From the NCBI GenBank assembly GCA_017936985.1, contig JAGBEM010000015.1, forward strand, positions 1-5,736: 5,736 nt of DNA, in the 5' to 3' direction. A program made the translations under genes and the position numbers. Positions 1 through 5,699 of the stretch are shown here, piece by piece (positions within the stretch are counted from its first letter, which is position 1; each line of letters starts with the position of its first letter). Source of the DNA: Oscillospiraceae bacterium. GTDB lineage: Bacteria; Bacillota_A; Clostridia; Oscillospirales; Oscillospiraceae. Under the pieces are notes generated by a model. The model was given only the letters and a program-made list of their open reading frames with translations, ran no database searches and was not told the DNA's origin.

Positions 1-95
1 ATGAACGATACACTGCCTACCCTGTTCATGGGAGCTTTGCCCTGACACAGCGGGGTCAGCAGGTTCTGGAGCTCATAGAAATTCAAGGCGTATAA
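1..95 (+). CDS. Partial CDS: 3' end of a second cysteine-cluster/winged-helix protein gene
   Basis: Only the last 30 complete codons and the TAA stop (93-95) lie in the window; the gene begins left of base 1. Reading in the frame that starts at base 3 gives ERYTAYPVHGSFALTQRGQQ followed by VLELIEIQGV. This matches the C-terminus of the minus-strand protein at 129-479, with three amino-acid differences (R for Q, T for A, V for A). Of the 11 base differences between the two copies here, seven are synonymous, and the four others fall in three codons. That pattern fits two copies both kept under protein-level selection. The gene converges on its paralogue, and the two stop codons are separated only by a 33-nt hairpin. 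The N-terminus, including any cysteine cluster, cannot be seen. The function is unknown. Confidence 0.8.
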   Translation, partial: ERYTAYPVHGSFALTQRGQQVLELIEIQGV

Positions 96-128
96 CAACA
101 GCCGGACAGCTAAGCTGTCCGGCTGTTG
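96..128. terminator. Bidirectional terminator hairpin between convergent genes
   Basis: A perfect 15-bp stem (96-110 with 114-128) encloses a 3-nt loop (TAA on the plus strand). Its inner 10 bp are GC-rich (GCCGGACAGC). The stem begins directly after the TAA stop of the plus-strand gene and ends directly before the TAA of the minus-strand gene. On either strand the GC-rich core is followed by the moderately U-rich TGTTGTTATA, so it could end transcripts from both sides. There is no long T run, so efficiency may be modest. Confidence 0.7.
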
Positions 129-479
129 TTATACGCCTTGAATTTCTATGAGTTCCAAAGCCTGCTGCCCCCGCTGCGTCAGCGCAAAGCTCCCATGAAC
201 AGGGTAAGCAGCATACTGTTCATAACGGAAGCCGGATAGGGGTTTGTCATAATCCAGCCGGATCAATCCCCGTTTTTCCAGACACTGCAAAAATAGACTG
301 TATTCCTCTGCTGTGTATTCAGAATCTTCCAAATACACGGGGGTCATATCATCCGCGCGCCGGGCTGCCGGCAGGAAGGGGATCTGACCGAGCTTTTGCA
401 GCAGAGCGACTTCGCCCTCCGAAAGAATCAATTCTCCGCAGCCGCCGCAGTTGCCGCAGCAATTACCGCATCCTGACAT
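129..479 (-). CDS. Small cysteine-cluster protein with winged-helix-like body, function unknown
   Basis: This 116-residue protein begins MSGCGNCCGNCGGCG, with cysteines at 4, 7, 8, 11 and 14 spaced CxxCCxxCxxC, which could bind zinc or an iron-sulfur cluster. The rest, about residues 18-116, reads like a small winged-helix fold: a helix (LSEGEVALLQKL), a second helical stretch (EEYSLFLQCLEKRGLIRLDY) and a C-terminal 'FALTQRGQQALELIE' segment typical of wing-plus-helix endings. Only one other cysteine is present (about residue 86 or earlier, in LQCLEKRG). It is the last gene of the operon. Its ATG shares one base with the TAA of the upstream ATPase gene (TAATG) and its own ribosome site is weak, so it probably depends on translational coupling. 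A convergent paralogue ends at base 95. I infer a regulatory or accessory role beside the nuclease/ATPase pair; DNA binding is not shown. Confidence 0.85.
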   Translation of the reverse strand: MSGCGNCCGNCGGCGELILSEGEVALLQKLGQIPFLPAARRADDMTPVYLEDSEYTAEEYSLFLQCLEKRGLIRLDYDKPLSGFRYEQYAAYPVHGSFALTQRGQQALELIEIQGV

Positions 480-2617
480 TATGACCTACTTTCTCTGCCT
501 TGGCAGGTAAACAGAATTACCTGCTTATTGTCTGCATATTCCCGAAGAATATCCAAAGCAGCAGTCAACCGTGTGTCGTCAAAGCGAACCAGAGCGTCAT
601 CCAATACCAGCGGTGCATCCGGAGTCAGTTCTTCCGCAACGGCAAGCCGCAGTGCCAGATAAAGCTGATCCACAGTGCCATCACTGCGGTATTGGGCAGG
701 GCGGAGGGTGGCCTCTTCCTGGGTGCAGGTGTTCAGACTCAGATCCGAACTGAGCGTCAGCCGGTCATAGCGCTGACCGGTCAGCTGGCCAAACAGTGCC
801 TGAGCCCGTTTGGAGATCCTGGGAGCAAACCGTCGCTGCAGTTCCGTAGTAGCAGCGGAAAGCGCGTTTTGCGCCAGCTCCAGTGCGCCGTAGGTATCCT
901 CCAGTAGATGGATCCGCCGGGTAACAGCTTTCAGCTGACTGCGGATAGAGGATTCCTGCCCCAATGCTTCCGCCCGGCCCTCGTACTGTCCAATCTTCAG
1001 CTGCAGCTGACGCAGATCAAAGGCTGCAGAGGCCAGCAGCGCATTGGTATCGGCGGTGGAGTAGGTAAGGGTGTCTGCTTCCTTTGGAGCCTGCGCAGGC
1101 TTCAGCATGGCCCGCAGACCTTCCGCGTGCTTCTGAGCCTGTTTCCAGTCCCGCAGCGCGTTGCCCAAAGCATCCTGCGCCGCCAGGTTCTGAGCCCAGC
1201 GATCCAGACAGCTGTGCAGATCTTCTTCGCCGGCAAAGCTGTGGATCTGCCCTTGCAGCTGCGCAGATCTGGCATCCAAATCGGCGCGTGTGGCCTGTGC
1301 AATCTGAAGTGCTTGCTGATACGCTGCCTGCTTTTGCACATGGTCTTGTGCATCGCCGATCCACTGGTCGGGACTGAGCCCCGGGTGACGGTCGTAAATC
1401 GAATCCATTTCCCGACGGAAACGGTTGGCCTTGGCTGCGCTGACGGCCAGCAATGTGCCGCAGGTCGCTACCAGAAGAACACCGGCAACGGCGTACAGCA
1501 GGGGGAGATGCATCACAAAACCAGCCACCGCAACGCCTGCACTGAGCAGGACAGCCAGCGCATAGAAGACCCACAAACTGCGGTTCCATTTTTTTCGACC
1601 GGTTTCCAGCTGCAGCTGTGCGTCGAAGTCAGCCTTTGCAACGGCAACTGTGTCAATATCTTGGTAATGCGCAGGTACAGGCGGCTGCTCCGGCAGTGGC
1701 GGAAGCAGATGCTGCTCCATCTGCAGGCTTTGCTGCAGCTGCTGCAGCACTTTTCCTTCCTGCAGAGCTTTCTGGGCCAGCTCCGTAGAGGGAAGCCCCT
1801 CGCAGCTGTCCTTGAGTCCTTCGTAAGCAGCCTGAGCATCGGCGCAGGCCTGCTCTGCCTGAGCTACCCGCTGAGCATCCTCCCGGGATGCTTCAAACAG
1901 CAGCGTGGCTTTGTGATTTTCCAGTTGTGCCAGCCAAACTTCCTTGGCGGCTAACTGCTGACGCAGCTTCTCAGTTTCCTGCCGCAAGGCAGAAAGCTCG
2001 GAAAGCTGATTTTCCAACTGCTGCTTCTGGGCTTCTGCCTGGGGAAGTAGGCCGGTCCGGTTGTAGCGGCATCTGTTTTTCAGATCCTTCAGCGTGCTTG
2101 CCAGCTTGTCGCCGGCACCGCTTTCATCACCGGTGGTCACCAAGTTGTTCAGCCGCCGGCGCAGCGCATCGTCCTGTGTCACAGGCAGATCCGTCAGCTT
2201 CAAAAAGCCTGCCCGGGTGAATACGCTTCGCTCAACGCCCAAAAGCATTTGTCCGCAGTTGGTGCTGTTGAGCTCCTCCACCGGAATGCCGGTGGCTGTT
2301 TCATAAGCAGAAAACTCACCGAAGATCAGCCGGCCCCGGGTCTGCCGCTCGATCGTAATGTCCTTGCCGTTCCAATTCAGATCGATACGGCCGGACATGG
2401 GCGAGCCGGACCAGGGGGCGTAGCGGTCCTTGTCAGCCAAGGCAGTCTTGGTGGACTTTGCCCGGGTGTCCAGACCGTAGAGCATATTCACAAGAAATGC
2501 GCACCAGGTAGATTTGCCCCATTCGTTGGGCGCTTCAATAATGTTCAGTCCGGGCTGTAAGGTTAAAGTCTGGTGCTCCAGCTTGCCAAAAGTGGCAGTC
2601 ATAGAATAGACCTTCAC
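479..2617 (-). CDS. YhaN/SbcC-like AAA (ABC-type) ATPase with transmembrane hairpin
   Basis: This 712-residue protein is the expected Rad50-type partner of the nuclease encoded just upstream. The N-terminal ATPase half carries the P-loop APNEWGKST (residues 29-37), in which the first Walker glycine is alanine. Coiled-coil-like, Q/A/L/E-rich segments run from about 190-340 and 400-600. Between them lie two hydrophobic segments, about 348-369 and 371-393, which form a transmembrane hairpin. No CxxC zinc hook is present there. The C-terminal half has a signature-like SDGTVDQ (645-651) followed by LYLALRLA, Walker B PLVLDDAL (669-676) and a final ILFTCQGRE (701-709) where many relatives have histidine. 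It is much shorter than classical SbcC (about 1,000 residues) and fits the YhaN-like (AAA_27) group. The GTG start overlaps the upstream stop as GTGA and has AGGAGG 10 nt ahead. Alternative: a SbcC/RecF-like ATPase of another subgroup. The likely role is ATP-dependent DNA-end processing at the membrane (inference). Confidence 0.9.
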   Translation of the reverse strand: MKVYSMTATFGKLEHQTLTLQPGLNIIEAPNEWGKSTWCAFLVNMLYGLDTRAKSTKTALADKDRYAPWSGSPMSGRIDLNWNGKDITIERQTRGRLIFGEFSAYETATGIPVEELNSTNCGQMLLGVERSVFTRAGFLKLTDLPVTQDDALRRRLNNLVTTGDESGAGDKLASTLKDLKNRCRYNRTGLLPQAEAQKQQLENQLSELSALRQETEKLRQQLAAKEVWLAQLENHKATLLFEASREDAQRVAQAEQACADAQAAYEGLKDSCEGLPSTELAQKALQEGKVLQQLQQSLQMEQHLLPPLPEQPPVPAHYQDIDTVAVAKADFDAQLQLETGRKKWNRSLWVFYALAVLLSAGVAVAGFVMHLPLLYAVAGVLLVATCGTLLAVSAAKANRFRREMDSIYDRHPGLSPDQWIGDAQDHVQKQAAYQQALQIAQATRADLDARSAQLQGQIHSFAGEEDLHSCLDRWAQNLAAQDALGNALRDWKQAQKHAEGLRAMLKPAQAPKEADTLTYSTADTNALLASAAFDLRQLQLKIGQYEGRAEALGQESSIRSQLKAVTRRIHLLEDTYGALELAQNALSAATTELQRRFAPRISKRAQALFGQLTGQRYDRLTLSSDLSLNTCTQEEATLRPAQYRSDGTVDQLYLALRLAVAEELTPDAPLVLDDALVRFDDTRLTAALDILREYADNKQVILFTCQGRESRS

Positions 2618-2919
2618 GGCAGCACCACCTCCTGTCCGTCCAGGATCTGTCGGGAAATTCTGGCAGCCAGCTTTAATTGCCGCTGCAGCTTTTCGCTTTC
2701 GGTATCCAATCCGTCATGCAGCAGCTTAAAGTAAACGCCCTCCAGGGTATCTTCGCCAACAACGCTCCAAAGATCCACTTCCGGCAATGTCCGGTCACGC
2801 AGCTCCAGATACGGAATGTGAGGGAAAGCTGCCCCAATGGCTGTCAGATCAATAGGTGCAGAATAGCCGGTCAGCGTAATGCGGTAAGCATCCTGGGTCT
2901 GCACCGGCGGCAGCAGCAT
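2614..2919 (-). CDS. C-terminal fragment of the SbcD/YhaO-like nuclease
   Basis: This 101-residue open frame lies in the same reading frame as the catalytic fragment upstream and is separated from it only by TAG and three codons. It contains features of the C-terminal capping region of these nucleases: YRITLTG near residue 12, LELRDRT near 39, and DTLEGVYFKLLHDGL near 57. No further stop or frameshift interrupts it, so decay is either very recent or absent. The first ATG (2919) lies 9 nt after the TAG. An AGG that includes the last two bases of the TAG sits 8 nt before this ATG, so termination followed by reinitiation is conceivable. The frame's TGA overlaps the ATPase start as GTGA, which suggests that ribosomes passing here help to translate the ATPase. 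Alone it has no catalytic residues. Confidence 0.7.
   Translation of the reverse strand: MLLPPVQTQDAYRITLTGYSAPIDLTAIGAAFPHIPYLELRDRTLPEVDLWSVVGEDTLEGVYFKLLHDGLDTESEKLQRQLKLAARISRQILDGQEVVLP
2628..2633 (-). promoter_or_regulatory. Ribosome binding site supporting the GTG start of the ATPase gene
   Basis: AGGAGG lies 10 nt before the GTG at 2617-2615, inside the last codons of the nuclease C-terminal fragment. It supports the GTG start over the in-frame ATG five codons later (2602), which has no comparable site. The residues gained (VKVYS) also place the first beta strand where the family has it. Confidence 0.7.
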
Positions 2920-2928
2920 GGACTTAGC

Positions 2929-3684
2929 CTAAACGGGATCTTCTCCGGCTTCTGCATTTTCATCAAAAAACCGGGGTGTGTTCAAAGGCAAAAACTCTGC
3001 CTCCACAGTGTCGTCCAGGGTCACCAGCAAAACGCCCTTCATGCCGGGCTCATCATAGCCGCGCCCCATGGGACATCCGGGCCAGGCACATAAGGTATCT
3101 CCGGCACGGAAACTGTCGCCTTTGTGGATGTGTCCCAGGGCCAGATAATGCAGACCGGAGTCTTTGACCTGCTGGCTGGTAATGGGACAGTAGGGGGAAG
3201 AAATTTGCAGAGGATCGCCATGAAAAACGCCGATATGCCACCGCTCACTGCCCTCGGTATGGAAGCCCTTCAAAAGCCCGGGGCAATCCATAGCTTCAAA
3301 GCCTGCGCCGTAGATCTTGCAGTCCAGTTCCGGCAGAGTCACTTCTTCAATGCTTTGGTGCTTGAAAATATGGACATTCTCCGGCCAGCTTTCCGTCAGA
3401 TACACACTGTTCGGCGTGGAGAAATCATGGTTACCCGGCGCAATAAATACCGGGATCTTCACCTCTGCCAGTGCCGTGCGTACGGCGTGGAGACTTTCCG
3501 GATTGCAGCTGCCGTCAAAAAGATCGCCGGAAAGCAGCAGCAGGTCGCAACCTTCGCTGCGGCAAAGATTGGCCACTTTTTCCGGGATCTGCAGCAGTTC
3601 CCGGCGCAGATATGCGCTGTGTTCCTCACTGCGTCCCATTAAAGGAGAGCAGAGGTGCCAGTCAGCGCTGTGCAGGATCTTCAT
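2929..3684 (-). CDS. SbcD/YhaO-like (Mre11-type) nuclease, N-terminal catalytic part
   Basis: This 251-residue frame holds the complete calcineurin-like phosphoesterase core of an Mre11/SbcD-type exonuclease. From ATG 3684 the metal-site motifs are DWH (D8, H10), GDLFD (D54, D57), GNHD (N85, H86, D87), FHGD (H155) and GHIH (H185, H187), so all expected metal ligands appear intact. Such enzymes cut DNA with Mn2+, usually together with an SbcC/Rad50-type ATPase, which here is the second frame downstream. The frame stops at an amber codon just after ...AGEDPV, where relatives continue into a C-terminal domain found in the next frame. ATG 3684 gives the usual family start MKILHSADWHL and has GGTGG 9 nt upstream; the GTG directly before it (3687) is also possible. 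The start lies inside the 3' end of ymdB (23-nt overlap), indicating coupling. Whether the truncated product is active is unknown. Confidence 0.85.
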   Translation of the reverse strand: MKILHSADWHLCSPLMGRSEEHSAYLRRELLQIPEKVANLCRSEGCDLLLLSGDLFDGSCNPESLHAVRTALAEVKIPVFIAPGNHDFSTPNSVYLTESWPENVHIFKHQSIEEVTLPELDCKIYGAGFEAMDCPGLLKGFHTEGSERWHIGVFHGDPLQISSPYCPITSQQVKDSGLHYLALGHIHKGDSFRAGDTLCAWPGCPMGRGYDEPGMKGVLLVTLDDTVEAEFLPLNTPRFFDENAEAGEDPV

Positions 3685-4456
3685 CACTTAAATCCACCCT
3701 TTCTGCCTTCTTGCAAAGACCGGTATTTGTGTCGATGGTAAACAGAACGGCTTCCATCTTTGTTGGGCCATTTGCCCATTGATAACGCTGGGGAAGATCT
3801 CCCCGGAATTTAGCGATCGACAGATCCGGCCGGATACCCAGTACACTGTGTTTCGGTCCGGTCATACCCAGATCTGTCACATATCCGGTGCCCTTGGGAA
3901 GGACCCCGGCATCTGCCGTGGGAACATGGGTGTGGGTACCCCACAGAGCACTGATCCGTCCGTCCAGCATATAGCCCATAGCCAGTTTTTCGGAGGTAGC
4001 CTCCGCGTGCAGCTCCACAAGAATGATCTTAGCGCTGATGTCTTTCAAAATCTTTTCGATCATCAGGAACGGATTGTCCGGGCCAAAGTCCATGTCGCAC
4101 CGTCCGATCAAATCGATGACTGCTACTGGCCCAGCGCTGGTGTCATATACGCCATATCCGCGGCCCGGTGTCTGGGGCGCATAGTTGGTAGGCCGCAGAA
4201 TCCGGTTGTTGTCCTCCAGATAGGGAACGATCTCCCGCTTGTTAAAGCTGTGATTACCCAGGGTGATCACATCCGCACCGGCATCAAAAATATCCTCTGC
4301 CTGATCCGGGGTGATACCTACCACCGCAGCGTTTTCGCCGTTAACGATGACGAAATCCGCCTCTGTTTTTCTTTTTAAATACCGCAGGCTGCGCCGTACA
4401 CGGTCCATGCCCGGTCCGCCTACCACGTCGCCAACACATAAAACCTTAAAATCCAT
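3662..4456 (-). CDS. ymdB: YmdB-family (TIGR00282) metallophosphoesterase
   Basis: This 264-residue protein matches the usual length and motifs of the YmdB/DR1281 family. Visible motifs are CVGDVVG (D10), NGENA (E41, N42), GNHSFN (N68, H69), ELHAEATSEK (H150), and WGTHTHVPTADAGVLPKGT (H175, H177), followed by TDLGMTGP. These supply the two-metal centre. Characterised members hydrolyse cyclic nucleotides such as 2',3'-cAMP, and in Bacillus subtilis YmdB affects biofilm and motility decisions; the substrate here is not known. The protein has no signal peptide and should be cytosolic. The ATG is well supported by AAGGAG 7 nt upstream, and that site overlaps the TAA of the araC-type gene only 11 nt away. 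Its 3' end overlaps the nuclease start. It is a different phosphoesterase family from the nuclease next to it, so the pair is not a simple duplication. Confidence 0.93.
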   Translation of the reverse strand: MDFKVLCVGDVVGGPGMDRVRRSLRYLKRKTEADFVIVNGENAAVVGITPDQAEDIFDAGADVITLGNHSFNKREIVPYLEDNNRILRPTNYAPQTPGRGYGVYDTSAGPVAVIDLIGRCDMDFGPDNPFLMIEKILKDISAKIILVELHAEATSEKLAMGYMLDGRISALWGTHTHVPTADAGVLPKGTGYVTDLGMTGPKHSVLGIRPDLSIAKFRGDLPQRYQWANGPTKMEAVLFTIDTNTGLCKKAERVDLSDEDPAQR

Positions 4457-4467
4457 AGCTGCTCTCC

Positions 4468-5616
4468 TTAACGGACGGATTTTGCATATTCCGTAGGTGT
4501 CAGACCAAATTTTTCCTTAAATTGCCGGGAAAAATGATGGACCGTTGAATACTGCAATGCCTGGGCAATTTCTGTAAAATTCATGGAATTTTCCCGGATC
4601 ATTTGCTTGCTCTCCTGCAGCTTGATCCGCCGGATGTACTCGCCGGGGGATATCTGCAAATTTTTGTGGAACAGCGCCGTCAGATAGCTGGGACTGACAC
4701 CGACCTTTTGCGCAACGATAGGCACAGACAGCTTCTCCCGGATGTGGCTGCTGATATACTGCTGTGCCCGGCGGATGATCTCATTTTCAGAGTGGACTGC
4801 GTTGGATGTGCGCAGTTTGCTTGCCGGAGAATCGGCCTGCCGCAAAAGCAGCAGCATCAGCGAGGTCAAATGGGCAATGATCATGTCGGTGGAAAAAGCG
4901 TCCATTCGCTCCTGTTCCTGCAGCATTTGCTGGATCAGTGTGATGGCCTGCTGCGGTGCGGTGAATTTTCGATTCAGCAGGGGAGAGATGTCCGCACCCT
5001 CCAGATCGAAGCTGATGGTCACATACCGGGGTGCAACACCCATGTCTGCATAATGCATATGCCACTGATTGGGGCCAAAAATGGCAATATCTCCGGGCTT
5101 CAGCAGAATGTCTTGACCGTCGGTAACACTGTGCAGCGCACCCTGATCCACATAAGTCAGCTCCGGCATAGGATGTTCTTCGCCGGAATAGATAAAGCCC
5201 TGCTCCCGTTCCTGGTAGAAAAAGGTGTAGATGCCTGCGATCTGCAGCTGCTGATCCATTCGCAGACTGTCATTGGGGCGACTGCCGGAAGGGATCGGCT
5301 CTCTGGCAGAAATGGCGATCACTGTGGCATCCCCTTTGAAGGGAGAAAGATAAAAATAAATGTTGTTTTTGATACATACAGTCTTGTCAAAATAAAAATG
5401 GCGGAAGTTTTCTCCGTCCAAAGAAACGGAAAGTACACTTTTGCCACTGCTGACATACATATGGGTTTCCCCAACAGTCTGGTAAACCGGAATGCTTCTT
5501 TGTTCTGAATTTAGAACAAATCGGCTTTCAATATCCCTAATATTTTCGGTTTTCTCCCGGCTGGGCAGAATATTTCCAAAATATTGAAAATTGATCTGGT
5601 TCAGATTCTGGATCAT
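4468..5616 (-). CDS. AraC-family transcriptional regulator with cupin-like sensor domain
   Basis: This 382-residue regulator has three parts. Residues 1 to about 120 form a beta-rich N-terminal region that I do not recognise. About 128-205 is an AraC-type cupin sensor, with PELTYVDQG and LKPGDIAIFGPNQWH as its hallmark strands and turn. About 280-382 is the AraC/XylS DNA-binding domain with two helix-turn-helix units: LSVPIVAQKVGVSPSYLTAL near 296-315, and FTEIAQALQYSTVHHFSRQF near 347-366, ending in KFGLTPTEYAKS. ATG 5616 was chosen because AGGAGG stands 8 nt before it. A longer frame from 5721 would translate through the promoter and palindrome. The gene is first in the operon and ends 11 nt before ymdB. 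Family members often sense a small ligand such as a sugar, but the ligand here cannot be inferred. It may regulate its own operon. Confidence 0.92.
   Translation of the reverse strand: MIQNLNQINFQYFGNILPSREKTENIRDIESRFVLNSEQRSIPVYQTVGETHMYVSSGKSVLSVSLDGENFRHFYFDKTVCIKNNIYFYLSPFKGDATVIAISAREPIPSGSRPNDSLRMDQQLQIAGIYTFFYQEREQGFIYSGEEHPMPELTYVDQGALHSVTDGQDILLKPGDIAIFGPNQWHMHYADMGVAPRYVTISFDLEGADISPLLNRKFTAPQQAITLIQQMLQEQERMDAFSTDMIIAHLTSLMLLLLRQADSPASKLRTSNAVHSENEIIRRAQQYISSHIREKLSVPIVAQKVGVSPSYLTALFHKNLQISPGEYIRRIKLQESKQMIRENSMNFTEIAQALQYSTVHHFSRQFKEKFGLTPTEYAKSVR
5499..5520. repeat. Near-perfect 22-bp palindrome inside the regulator gene
   Basis: The 8-bp arms TTTGTTCT (5499-5506) and AGAACAAA (5513-5520) are perfectly complementary around GAATTT. 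Ten of eleven base pairs match, and the only mismatch is G5507 with T5512. It lies about 97-118 nt inside the coding sequence from the start codon and encodes part of RFVLNSEQ. It might be an intragenic operator, or chance in an AT-rich stretch. Confidence 0.4.
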
Positions 5617-5624
5617 TGGGAAAA

Positions 5625-5630
5625 CCTCCT
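5625..5630 (-). promoter_or_regulatory. Ribosome binding site that fixes the start of the AraC regulator
   Basis: AGGAGG with an 8-nt spacer (TTTTCCCA) precedes ATG 5616. It is the strongest ribosome site in the window and decides the start against the upstream ATG at 5721. Confidence 0.85.
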
Positions 5631-5640
5631 GGAAACACGA

Positions 5641-5673
5641 AATAAAGGGGTCACATTCTGTGACCCCTTTATT
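5641..5673. promoter_or_regulatory. Perfect 14+14 bp palindrome: candidate operator or leader hairpin
   Basis: AATAAAGGGGTCAC (5641-5654) and its exact complement GTGACCCCTTTATT (5660-5673) flank a 5-nt centre (ATTCT). On the minus strand it ends 10 nt before the AGGAGG of the regulator gene and overlaps the predicted -10 box. With a start point near 5664 the transcript would begin inside the first arm, which favours a protein-binding operator over a leader hairpin. If instead a transcript enters from the right, the core (GGGGTCAC stem followed by TTTATTT) could be a terminator for an upstream gene. The element is clear; its role is open. Confidence 0.7.
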
Positions 5674-5699
5674 ATATATAAAAAAGTTGAAAAATGCAA
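5671..5699 (-). promoter_or_regulatory. Candidate sigma-A promoter of the operon
   Basis: On the minus strand TTGCAT (5699-5694) is separated by exactly 17 bp from a perfect TATAAT (5676-5671). The -35 matches the consensus in only three of six positions, as expected of an activated or weak promoter. Transcription would begin near 5664, about 48 nt before the regulator's ATG. No other convincing promoter was seen ahead of the downstream genes. Confidence 0.55.

Larger units (their letters stand above)
1..223. repeat. Large imperfect inverted repeat made by tail-to-tail paralogous genes
   Basis: Bases 1-111 pair with 113-223 about a centre at 112 (position p pairs with 224-p). By hand I count 11 mismatches in 111 pairs, at left-arm positions 7, 8, 11, 12, 17, 41, 47, 56, 64, 66 and 71. 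The inner 40 pairs (72-111 with 113-152) are perfect. The repeat reaches the window edge, so its full length is unknown. It consists of the 3' ends of two convergent homologous genes plus their shared terminator hairpin. No transposase or insertion-sequence end is visible. Confidence 0.9.
2614..3684 (-). pseudogene. Whole SbcD/YhaO-like nuclease locus interrupted by an in-frame TAG
   Basis: Read straight through, this frame would encode about 356 residues, a normal length for an SbcD/YhaO-like DNA repair exonuclease. A single amber codon at 2931-2929 (codon 252) interrupts it, in the linker between the phosphoesterase core and the C-terminal region. Both parts look otherwise intact. Possible readings are a nonsense mutation (for example from CAG), a sequencing error, or a genuine split gene made by reinitiation. 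The other complete genes of the operon end in TAA or TGA, so nothing in the window supports general recoding of TAG. Confidence 0.65.

Noticed and set aside
1..223. Left-edge inverted repeat as an assembly or amplification fold-back
   Set aside because: The arms differ at 11 positions with a silent-site bias, which a fold-back copy would not show.
908..1954. Long plus-strand open frame of 348 codons
   Set aside because: It lies fully antisense to the ATPase gene, its translation is low in recognisable motifs and rich in Gln, Leu and Cys, and it has no operon logic. It is a shadow of a real gene.
2929..2931. TAG as pyrrolysine or a reassigned sense codon
   Set aside because: No pyrrolysine genes or signals are visible, the complete genes here end in TAA or TGA, and the position is a linker rather than a catalytic site. 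It cannot be excluded by this window alone.
3685..3687. GTG three bases upstream as the nuclease start
   Set aside because: It is possible, but the adjacent ATG gives the usual MKILHSADWHL family start with an acceptable spacing to GGTGG.
4603..5508. Plus-strand open frame of 301 codons
   Set aside because: It is antisense to the AraC-type regulator, whose domains are clear, and it has no recognisable protein motif.
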